From Comamonadaceae bacterium (GTDB taxonomy: Bacteria; Pseudomonadota; Gammaproteobacteria; Burkholderiales; Burkholderiaceae_C), in NCBI GenBank assembly GCA_027486755.1, contig JAIXOM010000043.1, forward strand, positions 1 through 64,000: a stretch of 64,000 nucleotides of DNA. The letters run 5' to 3'. Shown one piece after another: positions 34,577 through 43,914 of the stretch. Position numbers and translations under genes: made by a program. The notes beneath the pieces were generated by a model, which was given only the letters and a program-made list of their open reading frames with translations, made no database searches and had not been told where the DNA came from. How positions within the stretch are numbered: the first letter of the stretch is position 1; each line of letters starts with the position of its first letter.

Positions 34577-35518
34577 TTGATACAAGCCCAAGCAAAGGCA
34601 GTCCAGGCGTGCGAGCCCTCAGCGGCCGGTTTTGACCTGGATTCCTGGATGACCGAGCAGTTGGCCGCGGTGGAGGCGGCCTTGGGGGCTTGGGTGGCGC
34701 CGGTGGGCAGCACACCGCCTAGCCTGGCCGAGCCCATGCGCTATGCGGTGCTCGACGGCGGCAAGCGGCTTCGTCCTCTCTTGGTGCTGGCGGCCAGCCA
34801 GGCGGTGTCGGGCGAGCCTGAAGCGGCCATGCGTGCGGCCTGCGCGGTCGAGCTTATTCATGCCTATTCCTTGGTGCACGATGACATGCCCTGCATGGAC
34901 AACGATGTCCTGCGCCGGGGCAAGCCCACGGTGCATGTGCGTTACGGCCAGGCCAGTGCCATGCTGGCAGGCGACGCGCTGCAGGCTTTGGCCTTTGAGC
35001 TGCTGACTCCCGAGGGCGGCTTGGTACCTATGGCGATGCAGGCCAGCCTGTGCCGCATGCTGGCGCGGGCCGCTGGCGGGCAGGGCATGGCCGGCGGCCA
35101 GGCCATCGATCTGGCCAGCGTCGGGCTGGCCATCAGCTCCGAGCAACTGCACGAGATGCACAAGCTCAAGACGGGGGCCTTGTTGCTGGCCAGTGTGATG
35201 ATGGGCGCGGCCTGCGGCTCGCCGAGTGCGCAGGCGCAGGCTGCCCTGAGCGACTACGGCGCGGCCATGGGCTTGGCCTTCCAGGTGGTTGACGACATTT
35301 TGGATGTGACCGCTGATTCGCAGACGCTGGGCAAGACGGCCGGCAAGGATGCCGCCCAGGACAAGCCGACCTTCGTCTCACTCATGGGTTTGCAGGCCTC
35401 GCGCAATTACGCGCAGGAGCTGCTGTCACAGGCCCAAGCGAGCTTGCGTCACAGTCAGCTGCCAGACACCAGAGCCCTGTGGGCGCTGGCCGATAAATTG
35501 GTTCACCGCGCGTTTTGA
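34577..35518 (+). CDS. ispA: Polyprenyl diphosphate synthase (FPP/GGPP type)
   Basis: This 313-residue trans-prenyltransferase has the first Asp-rich motif DDMPCMDND at about residue 103 and the second, DDILDV, near 238. Basic residues GGKRLRP lie near 60. It condenses isopentenyl diphosphate with allylic partners to farnesyl or geranylgeranyl diphosphate, the precursor of quinones, carotenoids and the bacteriochlorophyll tail. The start is a TTG with GGGGAG 7 bases upstream; ATG 34649 is a less supported alternative. It lies 12 bases after xseB and 39 before dxs. Confidence 0.93.
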   Translation: MIQAQAKAVQACEPSAAGFDLDSWMTEQLAAVEAALGAWVAPVGSTPPSLAEPMRYAVLDGGKRLRPLLVLAASQAVSGEPEAAMRAACAVELIHAYSLVHDDMPCMDNDVLRRGKPTVHVRYGQASAMLAGDALQALAFELLTPEGGLVPMAMQASLCRMLARAAGGQGMAGGQAIDLASVGLAISSEQLHEMHKLKTGALLLASVMMGAACGSPSAQAQAALSDYGAAMGLAFQVVDDILDVTADSQTLGKTAGKDAAQDKPTFVSLMGLQASRNYAQELLSQAQASLRHSQLPDTRALWALADKLVHRAF

Positions 35519-35557
35519 CGCGGCTTAGTCTTTCAAACGCATCTCAAGGAGCAGACC

Positions 35558-37441
35558 ATGCATCCCTTGCTTGAAACCATCAACAGCCCGGCTGATCTGC
35601 GTCGGCTCAAGCGCGCCGAATTGGGCCCGCTGGCCAAGGAACTCCGGTCTTGTTTGCTGCAAAGCGTCTCGCGCACCGGCGGCCATCTGAGCTCCAACCT
35701 GGGCACGGTCGAGCTCACGGTGGCTCTGCACTACGTCTTCAACACGCCCGAGGACAGGCTGGTCTGGGACGTGGGCCACCAGACCTATCCGCACAAAATC
35801 CTGACCGGCCGGCGCGAGCGCATGCCCACGCTGCGCCAGTTCGGTGGCCTGTCTGGCTTTCCGCGCCGCGACGAAAGCGAGTACGACACTTTCGGCACCG
35901 CGCATTCGTCGACCTCGATTTCGGCCGCCTTGGGCATGGCCATGGCGGCCAAGCAAAAGGGCGAGCAGCGCCACTCGGTGGCCATCATTGGTGATGGCGC
36001 CATGACCGCCGGCATGGCTTTTGAGGCGCTGAACAACGCCGGCGTGACCGACTGCCGCCTGCTGGTGATCCTCAACGACAACGACATGAGCATCAGCCCG
36101 CCGGTGGGCGCGCTCAATCGCTACCTGGCGCAGCTCATGAGTGGCCAGTTTTACGCCGCTGCCAAGAGCGTGGGCAAGCAGGTGCTCAAGAATGCGCCGC
36201 CGCTGTTTGAACTGGCCAAGCGCCTGGAAGCCCATGCCAAGGGCATGGTGGTGCCGGCCACGCTGTTTGAGGCCTTCGGTTTCAACTACATCGGCCCGAT
36301 CGATGGGCACGACCTTGACTCGCTGATCCCCACGCTGGAAAACATCAAGCACCTCAAAGGCCCGCAGTTCCTGCATGTGGTGACCAAGAAAGGTCAGGGC
36401 TACCAACTGGCCGAGGCCGATCCGATTGCCTATCACGGCCCGGGTAAGTTTGACCCGGCTGTGGGCCTGACCAAGCCGGCCACCGCGCCCAAGCAGACCT
36501 TCACCCAGGTTTTTGGCCGTTGGCTGTGCGACATGGCCGAGCAGGACAAGCGTCTGGTGGGCATCACGCCGGCCATGCGCGAGGGCTCGGGCATGGTGGA
36601 GTTTCACCAGCGCTTCCCCGAGCGCTACCATGACGTGGGCATTGCCGAGCAGCATGCGGTGACTTTTGCCGCCGGCATGGCCTGCGAGGGTCTCAAGCCG
36701 GTGGTGGCGATTTACTCGACCTTCCTGCAGCGCGGCTACGACCAGCTGATCCATGACGTGGCCCTGCAAAACCTGCCGGTGGTGTTTGCGCTGGACCGGG
36801 CCGGCCTGGTGGGCGCCGACGGTGCCACCCATGCTGGTAACTACGACATTCCCTACATCCGCTGCATTCCCAATATGGCGCTGGCCTGCCCGGCCGACGA
36901 AAAGGAATGCCGGCAGTTGCTCAGCAGCGCTTTCGAGCAGAACCACCCGGTAGCGGTGCGCTATCCGCGTGGCGCCGGCGCTGGCGTGGCCACCGAGCCG
37001 GGTTTGCAGGCTCTGCCCTACGGCAAGGGCGAAATCCGCCTGCAGGGCCGGGGTGTGGCGATCCTGGCCTTCGGCACCTTGCTCTACCCGGCCCTGGAAG
37101 CGGCGCGCAAGCTGGGCATCACGGTGGTCAATATGCGCTGGGCCAAGCCGCTCGATGCCGAACTGCTGATGCAGGTGGCCAGCGCGCACGAGGCCCTTGT
37201 GACGGTGGAAGAGGGCGCGGTGATGGGGGGCGCGGGCAGCGCGGTGAGCGAGGCGCTGGCGCAGGCCGGCATCAGCCTGCCGCTGTTGCACCTGGGTCTG
37301 CGTGACGAATTCATCGAGCATGGCGATCCTGCCCTGCTGCTGGCCCGCCAGGGGCTTGATGCGGCTGGCATCGAGGCTTCGGTGCGCGAGCGCTTTGCGC
37401 CTGTGCTGGCCGCCAAGGCCAGCCTCAAGTCGGTGGCCTGA
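35558..37441 (+). CDS. dxs: 1-deoxy-D-xylulose-5-phosphate synthase
   Basis: This 627-residue thiamine-diphosphate enzyme makes the first MEP-pathway intermediate from pyruvate and glyceraldehyde 3-phosphate. Visible motifs are [16 protein letters not shown], the ThDP/Mg segment [27 protein letters not shown] and [21 protein letters not shown] precedes ATG 35558. It completes the isoprenoid set with ispA and supplies pigments made by the nearby photosynthesis cluster. Confidence 0.96.
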   Translation: MHPLLETINSPADLRRLKRAELGPLAKELRSCLLQSVSRTGGHLSSNLGTVELTVALHYVFNTPEDRLVWDVGHQTYPHKILTGRRERMPTLRQFGGLSGFPRRDESEYDTFGTAHSSTSISAALGMAMAAKQKGEQRHSVAIIGDGAMTAGMAFEALNNAGVTDCRLLVILNDNDMSISPPVGALNRYLAQLMSGQFYAAAKSVGKQVLKNAPPLFELAKRLEAHAKGMVVPATLFEAFGFNYIGPIDGHDLDSLIPTLENIKHLKGPQFLHVVTKKGQGYQLAEADPIAYHGPGKFDPAVGLTKPATAPKQTFTQVFGRWLCDMAEQDKRLVGITPAMREGSGMVEFHQRFPERYHDVGIAEQHAVTFAAGMACEGLKPVVAIYSTFLQRGYDQLIHDVALQNLPVVFALDRAGLVGADGATHAGNYDIPYIRCIPNMALACPADEKECRQLLSSAFEQNHPVAVRYPRGAGAGVATEPGLQALPYGKGEIRLQGRGVAILAFGTLLYPALEAARKLGITVVNMRWAKPLDAELLMQVASAHEALVTVEEGAVMGGAGSAVSEALAQAGISLPLLHLGLRDEFIEHGDPALLLARQGLDAAGIEASVRERFAPVLAAKASLKSVA

Positions 37442-37499
37442 GATGACCCGCGCGCCGCTGGCCAGGCTGTGGCCTGGGCCGCGCTGGGGCTGATACGGC

Positions 37500-38771
37500 A
37501 TGACGAGCTTTGCGGGCCGAGCGCCCTTGCCGGCCTTGAGCGATACCCGGCAATGGCTGGCTACGCCGCTGGTGCGCCACGCTGGCCGGGAGGTGCTTTC
37601 GCTGGCACTGATGGACGCGCGCAATCACACCCTGCGGCTGATGGAGGTGTTCGAGCAGGCTCAGGGCTGGTCGGATGTGCCCTCGGCGCAGTGCCCCTCG
37701 GTGACCGGCTTGCTTGGCCGCATCGCCTGGTTTCAGGAGCGCTGGATTTTGCGCAATCTGCAGCGCCATTTGGGCGCTCGGTGCGAACCTGACGCTCCCC
37801 GACTCGCGCCGCTGCAACCGGAGGCTGACGCTTGGTGGGAAGACCCGAACGAGCCGGCGATGCTCAGCGGGCGGCCCGGCCTGGCCGACTTGCGGGCCGA
37901 TCTGTTGCAGATTCTGGAGTCCACCCTGGACCTGCTGGCCTTGGCGCCCGAGACCGACGAGGGCCTGTACTTTTTCCGCCTGGCCTTGCACCATGAAGAC
38001 CTGCAGGGCGAGCGCCTGCTGCAGTGCATGCAGGCTGCGGGGCTGCGACTTGCCCGCGATGGAGTGCAGGCCTTGACCCCGCGCGCCTTTGCGCCGCGCG
38101 AACCGCTGCTGCTGCCGGCCACCCGGGCCCGCCTGGGCAGCGAGGGGCCGGGTTTCGCTTTTGACAATGAGCAGCCTGCCCACAGCCTGTCGGTGCCTGA
38201 ATTCGAAATCGACGCCCAAGCGGTCAGCTGGGGCCAATTCGTGGAGTTCGTCGACGATGGGGGCTATGACCGCCAGGACCTGTGGCTGCCCGCGGGCTGG
38301 GCCTGGCTGCAGGCCTTGGCGCAGGGCGAGGGCCGCCGCGGACCGCGCTATGTGGAGCAATTGGGCGCGGCCAGTGGCGCTGTCACCCAGGTTCGATTCG
38401 GCCAAGCCACGCGTCAGGCAGCGGGGCAGCCGGTGATGCACCTGAGCTGGTGGGAGGCCGATGCCTGGTGCCGTTGGGCCGGTCGGCGGCTGCCCTTTGA
38501 GTCCGAATGGGAAGTGGCCGCACTCAATGCGAGTGGGCGCGGCTTTACCTGGGGCGATGTGTGGGAATGGACCACCAGCAGTTTTTTTCCCTATGAGGGT
38601 TTTGTCAGCGGCCCGGACGCCGCCTATTCGCAAAGTGGCTTTGGCCGCACCAAGGTACTGCGTGGCGGTTCGCGGGCGAGCGCAGCGCGGCTGAAGTCGC
38701 CGCGCTTTAGGAACTTTGCGCCGCCTGAGGCCGACGCGCTGTTTTGCGGCTTTCGATCCTGCGCCTTGTGA
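37500..38771 (+). CDS. EgtB/SenA-like DinB plus FGE-sulfatase protein with altered iron site
   Basis: This 423-residue protein has an N-terminal DinB-like domain and a C-terminal formylglycine-generating-type domain (SWWEADAWCRWAGRRLPFE, WEWTTSSFFPYEG). This layout is used by EgtB and selenoneine synthase SenA, iron enzymes that join a sulfur or selenium donor to trimethylated histidine. Compared with EgtB, GHIAWF reads GRIAWF here and HExxHxE reads HEDLQGE, so two of the three iron-binding His are replaced by Arg and Gln. No SenB, SenC or EgtD genes are nearby. The protein may use a different site or have lost activity. It starts 58 bases after dxs and could be co-transcribed. Confidence 0.8.
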   Translation: MTSFAGRAPLPALSDTRQWLATPLVRHAGREVLSLALMDARNHTLRLMEVFEQAQGWSDVPSAQCPSVTGLLGRIAWFQERWILRNLQRHLGARCEPDAPRLAPLQPEADAWWEDPNEPAMLSGRPGLADLRADLLQILESTLDLLALAPETDEGLYFFRLALHHEDLQGERLLQCMQAAGLRLARDGVQALTPRAFAPREPLLLPATRARLGSEGPGFAFDNEQPAHSLSVPEFEIDAQAVSWGQFVEFVDDGGYDRQDLWLPAGWAWLQALAQGEGRRGPRYVEQLGAASGAVTQVRFGQATRQAAGQPVMHLSWWEADAWCRWAGRRLPFESEWEVAALNASGRGFTWGDVWEWTTSSFFPYEGFVSGPDAAYSQSGFGRTKVLRGGSRASAARLKSPRFRNFAPPEADALFCGFRSCAL

Positions 38772-38824
38772 CGCACCGCTAGACTCTCGGTCCCGGTCGG
38801 CTGTATCCGCGCCGGTGTTGAACC

Positions 38825-39580
38825 ATGAATACCCTCTACGACAGCGTGCTGGCCGCCCTGGGCCTGATGGCAGCGTTCGATCCGCAGCTGGTATCGATCG
38901 CGCTGCGTTCGCTGGCCGTCAGCGGCTTGGCCTGCCTGCTGGCTTGTCTGATCGGTCTGCCGCTGGGCGGCTTGCTGGCGGTGCTGCGGTTTTCGGGGCG
39001 CGGTGCGGTGCTGGCCTGCCTCAATACCTTGTTGGCCTTGCCCTCGGTGGTGGTCGGGCTGCTGGTCTACCTGCTGCTGTCACGCTCCGGCCCGTTGGGC
39101 TTTCTGGGCTGGTTGTTCTCCTTTCAGGCCATGGTGCTCGCGCAGACCGTGTTGGTGCTTCCGGTGGTGGTGGCGCTGACGCGCCAGTTGGTCGAAGACG
39201 CCGATGCCGATCATGGCGAGGCCCTACGCTCCATGGGCGCCGGCCCTTTTGGGCGTGGTCTGATCCTGCTGTGGGACGAGCGCCATGCGCTGGCCACGGT
39301 CGTGTTGACCAGCTTCGGCCGTGCGATCTCTGAGGTCGGGGCGGTGATGGTAGTGGGCGGCAATATTGAGGGGTTTACCCGCGTCATGACCACCGCCATC
39401 GCGCTCGAAACCAGCAAGGGCGACCTGCCGCTGGCGCTGGCCCTGGGCTTGGTGCTGCTGATGGTGGTGCTCGTGCTCAATGTGCTGCTCGGTGTGCTGG
39501 CACGTTGGCGCCGCCGCCTTGGTGGACGGGCGTCGTCGTCTGCCGATCCCCATGCTTGGGCCCAGGCAGGCCCTAGATGA
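38825..39580 (+). CDS. tupB: Tungstate ABC transporter permease
   Basis: This 251-residue permease has about six membrane helices and the cytoplasmic loop EALRSMGAGPFGRGLILLW of ABC permeases; FGRAISEVGAVMVVGGNI is typical of TupB/WtpB tungstate permeases. It is the first gene of a tight tupB-tupC-tupA set in which consecutive genes overlap by 4 bases. Tungstate, or molybdate, would serve molybdopterin enzymes such as the Cox-like hydroxylase downstream. Confidence 0.88.
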   Translation: MNTLYDSVLAALGLMAAFDPQLVSIALRSLAVSGLACLLACLIGLPLGGLLAVLRFSGRGAVLACLNTLLALPSVVVGLLVYLLLSRSGPLGFLGWLFSFQAMVLAQTVLVLPVVVALTRQLVEDADADHGEALRSMGAGPFGRGLILLWDERHALATVVLTSFGRAISEVGAVMVVGGNIEGFTRVMTTAIALETSKGDLPLALALGLVLLMVVLVLNVLLGVLARWRRRLGGRASSSADPHAWAQAGPR

Positions 39581-40266
39581 GTCCGATGCTGTTTGAGTTG
39601 GACCAAGTCGGTGTGCGTTTCGGCGCGGCCTGGGCGCTGCGCGATTGCACGCTGCGCATTGAGGCGGGCGAGTCCGTCGCCCTGGTGGGCGGCAACGGAA
39701 GCGGCAAGAGCACCTTGCTGCGCTGCCTGCACGGCTTGCAAGAGGTCAGCGCCGGGCGCATGGCGCGCGCACCGGTGCCCCAGGCGATGGTGTTTCAGCG
39801 CCCCTTTGTGCTGCGCAGCAGCGCGCGCAGCAATATTGCGCTGGCGCTGTGGCTGCGCGGTGTGCCCTGGCGCCAGGGCCTCGAGCGAGCCGCTGCCGCC
39901 CTTGAGCGGGTGGGTCTGGCCCAGCAGGCCAGGTGCAACGCGCGCACGCTTTCGGGCGGCCAGCAGCAGCGCCTGGCGCTGGCACGCGCCTGGGCGCTGC
40001 AGGCGCAGGTGCTGCTGCTCGACGAGCCCACCGCTGCCCTGGATCCGGCCGGCAAGCGCGAGGTTGAACACTTGATGGCTCAGTTCGCCCAAGCCGGCAT
40101 GACGCTGATTTTTGCCAGTCACAATCTCGGCCAGGTTAAGCGCTTGGCCGATCGGGTGCTCTACCTCGAAGATGGCCGCTTGCAGGTCGATTGGCCTGCG
40201 CAGCGTTTTTTCAGCGATCGGCTGCCCGATGGGGCGGCAGCTTTTCTCAAAGGGGAGTCGGTTTGA
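39577..40266 (+). CDS. tupC: Tungstate ABC transporter ATP-binding protein
   Basis: This 229-residue ATPase has Walker A GGNGSGKST (residues about 37-45), signature LSGGQQQRLALARAW and Walker B VLLLDEPTAALD. No TOBE domain follows, in line with TupC rather than ModC. ATG 39577 overlaps the tupB stop (ATGA), and the gene itself overlaps tupA by TTGA. Confidence 0.9.
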   Translation: MSPMLFELDQVGVRFGAAWALRDCTLRIEAGESVALVGGNGSGKSTLLRCLHGLQEVSAGRMARAPVPQAMVFQRPFVLRSSARSNIALALWLRGVPWRQGLERAAAALERVGLAQQARCNARTLSGGQQQRLALARAWALQAQVLLLDEPTAALDPAGKREVEHLMAQFAQAGMTLIFASHNLGQVKRLADRVLYLEDGRLQVDWPAQRFFSDRLPDGAAAFLKGESV

Positions 40267-41090
40267 AACGCTTGTGGTGGGCTTTTGTGTGCGCCTGGAT
40301 CGCGCTGCCAGCGGCGCTGGCTCAGGTTCCGGCCATCGTGCTGGCCTCGACCACCTCGACCGAGCAGTCCGGTTTGTTCGCCCATCTTTTGCCCCAGTTC
40401 CAGCGGGCCACGGGCATTACGGTCAAGGTGGTGGCGGTGGGCTCAGGCCAGGCCATTGACATGGCCCGTCGGGGCGACGCCGATGTGCTGCTGGCCCATG
40501 ATCCGCCGGCCGAAGAGCGGCTGGTGGCCGAGGGCTTTGCGCTGCGGCGCATGCCGGTGATGTACAACGACTTCGTGCTGATTGGGCCGGCGGCCGACCC
40601 GGCACGCGCGCGCGGCGGCGATATCGTGCAGGCCTTGCGGCAGGTTCGCGATCAGCGCGCCCTGTTCGTCTCGCGCGGCGACCGCAGCGGCACCCATGCG
40701 GCCGAGCTGCGTTTTTGGCAGCAGGCCCAGGTCGACGTCGCTGCGCTGGCCGCCTACAGGGCCTGCGGCTGCGGCATGGGTCCGGCGCTCAACATGGCCG
40801 CCAGCTTGGACGCTTACACACTGGCCGATCGCGGCACCTGGCTGGCTTTTGGCAACCGAGCCGCTCTGGCCCTGCTGGTCGAGGGCGACCGGCGTTTGTT
40901 CAATCCCTACGGGGTGATGGCGGTCAATCCGGCGAAGCACCCGCATGTCAAGCATGCGCAGGCGCAGCAGTTTGTCGACTGGATGACCGGGGCGGCCGGT
41001 CAGGCTGCGATCGCTGCTTTTCGCATTGGCGGGCAGCCCCTGTTTTTTCCGAACGCGACCCCCGTCCCCAAGGTCTCTAAAAGCCCCTGA
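40263..41090 (+). CDS. tupA: Tungstate ABC transporter substrate-binding protein
   Basis: This 275-residue protein has a signal peptide (LKRLWWAFVCAWIALPAALAQ) and the oxyanion-binding segment LASTTSTEQSGLF that marks TupA; SRGDRSGTHAAELRFW follows around residue 138. The start is TTG 40263, overlapping the tupC stop; no ATG fits the family N-terminus, and the track's 24 earlier codons lie in tupC. It binds tungstate with high affinity in relatives. Confidence 0.9.
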   Translation: MKRLWWAFVCAWIALPAALAQVPAIVLASTTSTEQSGLFAHLLPQFQRATGITVKVVAVGSGQAIDMARRGDADVLLAHDPPAEERLVAEGFALRRMPVMYNDFVLIGPAADPARARGGDIVQALRQVRDQRALFVSRGDRSGTHAAELRFWQQAQVDVAALAAYRACGCGMGPALNMAASLDAYTLADRGTWLAFGNRAALALLVEGDRRLFNPYGVMAVNPAKHPHVKHAQAQQFVDWMTGAAGQAAIAAFRIGGQPLFFPNATPVPKVSKSP

Positions 41091-41161
41091 GCAATCGGCT
41101 GATTCTCGTTATCCCCCCCTCAAGCCGGGGTTGGTGGCGGTGCTTCTAAAATCGGTGCTCC

Positions 41162-41506
41162 ATGACGCTTGCTCGCTTGTTCGAACGCCTCAAAGGCTTG
41201 GCCCTGTGCCTGAGCCTGTTGGCTTTGTGCTCGGCGCTCATGGCGCCGGCATCGGCGCTGGCACAGGAGGCAGGGTCGGGCAAGTGGTCGGGGCTGTGCG
41301 CCGCCGCAGTGCCCGACTCGCACGGCCAAGCCGACGACGACCACTGCGGCTTGTGCCTGCTGCCCGCTCTGGCCTTGCCGGGGCTCGATCGCACACCGGC
41401 CCCGCTTGCCGATTCAGCGGCCGATCCGCAGCGCTTGCCCCGCTCGCTGCGGCCGGTGCAGCAGTCGGCGCGGCCTTCGATTCGCGGCCCGCCCCACACG
41501 CTCTGA
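41162..41506 (+). CDS. Small exported protein, DUF2946-like
   Basis: This 114-residue protein has a signal peptide (LALCLSLLALCSALMAPASALAQ) and a short mature part containing DDHCGLCLLPAL, a CxxC next to His. That pattern and the position before YcnI and PCuAC genes fit the DUF2946 family of small proteins near copper genes. The role is unknown; metal binding is inferred. Confidence 0.65.
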   Translation: MTLARLFERLKGLALCLSLLALCSALMAPASALAQEAGSGKWSGLCAAAVPDSHGQADDDHCGLCLLPALALPGLDRTPAPLADSAADPQRLPRSLRPVQQSARPSIRGPPHTL

Positions 41507-41628
41507 AGCGCTCGCCCGGCTTGCCTCGCGCCGGCGTTTGAACTTGACTCGTGTGTGATCGGGCGCTGTTCGCCCGCTCGCGTTGATTCCTGGGCCGACA
41601 CACCGGCCTTCCTTCTGAGAGCTTACCC

Positions 41629-42171
41629 ATGAAATTTGTTTTTTCCCCCTTGCTGGCGCTTGCCTTGTTGGGTGCGCCAACAGCCTTTGCACACATCACC
41701 TTGGAGCATCAGACCGCTCACGCGGGCAGCTATTACAAAGCCAACTTCAAGGTCGGTCATGGCTGCGGCTCCTCGCCGATCCGGCAAATCGTGGTGCAGA
41801 TCCCGGTCGGTGTGCAAGGCGCCAAGCCCATGCCCAAGCCGGGCTGGGACCTGCTGATCGAACGGGCCCCATTGGCCCAGCCCTATACGGATCACGGTCG
41901 TCGGGTCACCGAGGATGTGGTGCGCATCAGCTGGAGCGCCAAAACGCCAGCCGATCATTTGCTCAACGAGCACTACGACGAATTCGCGCTGCACGCCAAG
42001 TTGCCGGCTCAGCCTGGCCCGCTTTACTGGTCCGTCAGTCAGATTTGTGTGGACGGCCGCATCGATTGGACCGAACTCCCCGCCGCCGGACGGACCTTGC
42101 GCCAACTCAAGACTCCGGCCGCCTTGCTCGACTTGCTGCCCGCTGGGGGTGGCGCAAGCCACGCCCATTGA
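41629..42171 (+). CDS. YcnI-like DUF1775 copper-associated protein
   Basis: This 180-residue exported protein is cleaved after AFA to give a mature N-terminal His (HITLEHQTAHAGSYY), the residue that binds Cu(II) in YcnI. The DUF1775 domain continues with VGHGCGSSPIRQIVVQIP, and Cys residues are conserved. It precedes the PCuAC gene by 29 bases, the usual pairing, and probably helps handle periplasmic copper for oxidases. Confidence 0.88.
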   Translation: MKFVFSPLLALALLGAPTAFAHITLEHQTAHAGSYYKANFKVGHGCGSSPIRQIVVQIPVGVQGAKPMPKPGWDLLIERAPLAQPYTDHGRRVTEDVVRISWSAKTPADHLLNEHYDEFALHAKLPAQPGPLYWSVSQICVDGRIDWTELPAAGRTLRQLKTPAALLDLLPAGGGASHAH

Positions 42172-42200
42172 TTGAACCGAATTTTTACGGGAGTATTTTG

Positions 42201-42698
42201 ATGACTGTTTTTAAAGTGAAGATGGTAATGCTTGCCGCTGGGGCCCTGGTGGCTTTGAATGCCATGGCGCAAGCGCCTGCCGTGAAGATCGATACGCCCT
42301 GGGCCCGCGCCACCGTGCCGGGTCAAAAAGGCACGGGCGCCTTTATGACGCTGACGGCCCAGCAGAGCCTGCGCTTGGTGGGCGTGGCCTCGCCGGTGGC
42401 CGGCGTGGCCGAAATCCATGAAATGAAGATGGAGGGCGATGTGATGCGCATGCGGGCCATCGCAGCCCTTGACCTGCCCGCCGGCAAGAGCGTTGCCCTG
42501 CGCCCGGGTGGCTACCACCTGATGCTCATGGACCTCAAGCAGCCCCTGGTCAAAGATACGCAGGTTCCGGTGACGCTGCGCTTTGCCGACGCCCAGGGCA
42601 ATACCAGTGAGATGCAACTGAGTCTGCCGATCGCCCTGACTGCTCCGGCCGGTGCCCCCAAGGCAGCGGCCGGGCATGGAGCCCACAAGCACCACTGA
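42201..42698 (+). CDS. Periplasmic copper chaperone PCu(A)C
   Basis: This 165-residue chaperone has a signal peptide (ending AMAQ) and the copper-binding set H(E)M...M...HxM: EIHEMKMEGDVMRMR and GGYHLMLM. A His-rich tail GHGAHKHH adds possible metal ligands. PCuAC delivers Cu(I) to the CuA or CuB site of cytochrome oxidases. GGGAG precedes ATG 42201; the ORF-track start lies inside the YcnI gene. Confidence 0.9.
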   Translation: MTVFKVKMVMLAAGALVALNAMAQAPAVKIDTPWARATVPGQKGTGAFMTLTAQQSLRLVGVASPVAGVAEIHEMKMEGDVMRMRAIAALDLPAGKSVALRPGGYHLMLMDLKQPLVKDTQVPVTLRFADAQGNTSEMQLSLPIALTAPAGAPKAAAGHGAHKHH

Positions 42699-42708
42699 CG
42701 CGGCTGAC

Positions 42709-42729
42709 GGGCCCGCAGCACCCGGGCCC
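42709..42729 (+). terminator. GC-rich hairpin after the PCuAC gene
   Basis: GGGCCCG and CGGGCCC form a 7-bp stem with a 7-base loop, 10 bases after the stop. Only loosely spaced T residues follow, so it is a weak terminator candidate. Confidence 0.4.
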
Positions 42730-42799
42730 TGATCGGTTCAGTCTCTTATGATCTTCGAATGCAGGGGTTTTTCATCCTCGGCACTCAAAGAAGGGGTGC

Positions 42800-43729
42800 A
42801 TGTTCATGTCTGGTTTTCGAGCGTTGTTTGTCCCGGTGCTGGCCTGCGTGGTCCTTGGGACCGGCTCAGCCGCGACTGCCCAAGCCTGGAGGGATGCGCC
42901 GGCCTATGACAAAAAGCACGCCGCCAATGTCCTTGACCGCAGCGTGTTTTTCCTTCCCCTTTTCGGATCGGTCTACCGAGCAAAGTTCGAGGTCATGCTC
43001 AAGGAACTTCCTGGGCTGCGAGGCATCGTGATTCACAACCACGGCTGCGGTGGTCAGTGGGGGTGGGAGACGCATGTGTCGCAGTTTTTCTATCGGGAGG
43101 GATTTGCGGTGGTCACCCCCGAATTTGTCAGCCGAGAAGGCAACAAGACCGGCTGCCCGGGTGGAACGGCCGAGGAGTCTTTAAGGCGGGGAGGGGAGCG
43201 GTTTCGTGAGGGGATCTATACCGCGCGCAATCCAGCCAGGCTGTCGGCGCGCGGCGATGAAATCGAAATCGTGATCAAGTGGCTCAAGGAGCATTCCACG
43301 CTGCCCATCATCTTGAGCGGGCACTCAGAAGGTTGCCGCACGGTTTATGCCTGGAGTCGATCGGAAGATCAGGTCAAAGGCGGCGTGTGTCATAAGCAGA
43401 GCCTGAACGCCAGCTACGAGCACCTGTGGAGATGGGACACCCGGCTGCCCATGTGGTCTTCCAACGAGGACGAAGACCCCTGGGCGCAGGGCACCAAGGC
43501 CAACCCGGCGGTCGGATTTGAGCGAAAGTTTCTGGACCGCCCTGAAAATCTGACCTCCTACCGGTTTGCGGGCAACAGCCACGACCCCCTGATTCGGCCA
43601 GACGAAGTGGCGAGCTTGAGATCTTGGCTCAGAAAATACTTCCCGGCTGACCCGGCCAGACCCGCCTCGCCCATGGTCTATGAAGACAAGTTGCCACTGC
43701 TTCAAGAACAGCTTCGAAAAAGCCGCTAG
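42800..43729 (+). CDS. Exported alpha/beta hydrolase-like protein
   Basis: This 309-residue protein has a signal peptide (LFVPVLACVVLGTGSAATAQA), an oxyanion-side segment IHNHGCGG and the nucleophile elbow SGHSEGCR, with GNSHDPL as likely catalytic His. This fits a dienelactone-hydrolase or serine hydrolase fold. The substrate is unknown. ATG 42806 is an alternative start. It stands between the copper genes and the Cox-like operon, and a strong terminator lies 128 bases after it. Confidence 0.75.
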   Translation: MFMSGFRALFVPVLACVVLGTGSAATAQAWRDAPAYDKKHAANVLDRSVFFLPLFGSVYRAKFEVMLKELPGLRGIVIHNHGCGGQWGWETHVSQFFYREGFAVVTPEFVSREGNKTGCPGGTAEESLRRGGERFREGIYTARNPARLSARGDEIEIVIKWLKEHSTLPIILSGHSEGCRTVYAWSRSEDQVKGGVCHKQSLNASYEHLWRWDTRLPMWSSNEDEDPWAQGTKANPAVGFERKFLDRPENLTSYRFAGNSHDPLIRPDEVASLRSWLRKYFPADPARPASPMVYEDKLPLLQEQLRKSR

Positions 43730-43857
43730 GTAAGGTCTGCAACACCGCGTCAGCTTGAGCCTGGCGTGAATTCGGTTTCTGCCCACGCCGCGCTAGGGTT
43801 TGTCCTCGGTCATTCCGCCCGGCCATCTCCAACAATAGGTTTAGAGTCGACGGTTCG

Positions 43858-43889
43858 AGCAGCGCTAAGCGCGCTGCTGAGCTTTTTTT
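43858..43889 (+). terminator. Strong intrinsic terminator just before coxS
   Basis: AGCAGCGC and GCGCTGCT form a perfect 8-bp stem with a 5-base loop, followed by GAGC and seven T. It ends 25 bases before the coxS start codon. It may end the transcript of the hydrolase gene, but there is hardly room for a promoter between it and coxS, so it could also act as an attenuator in the cox leader. Confidence 0.8.
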
Positions 43890-43914
43890 GAGGCAGGACA
43901 GGAGAGTACACCCC

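Noticed and set aside
35525-37624. Minus-strand ORF of 699 codons opposite dxs
   Set aside because: Antisense shadow of dxs; the same holds for 44342-46306 opposite coxL and 61417-63486 opposite bchH.
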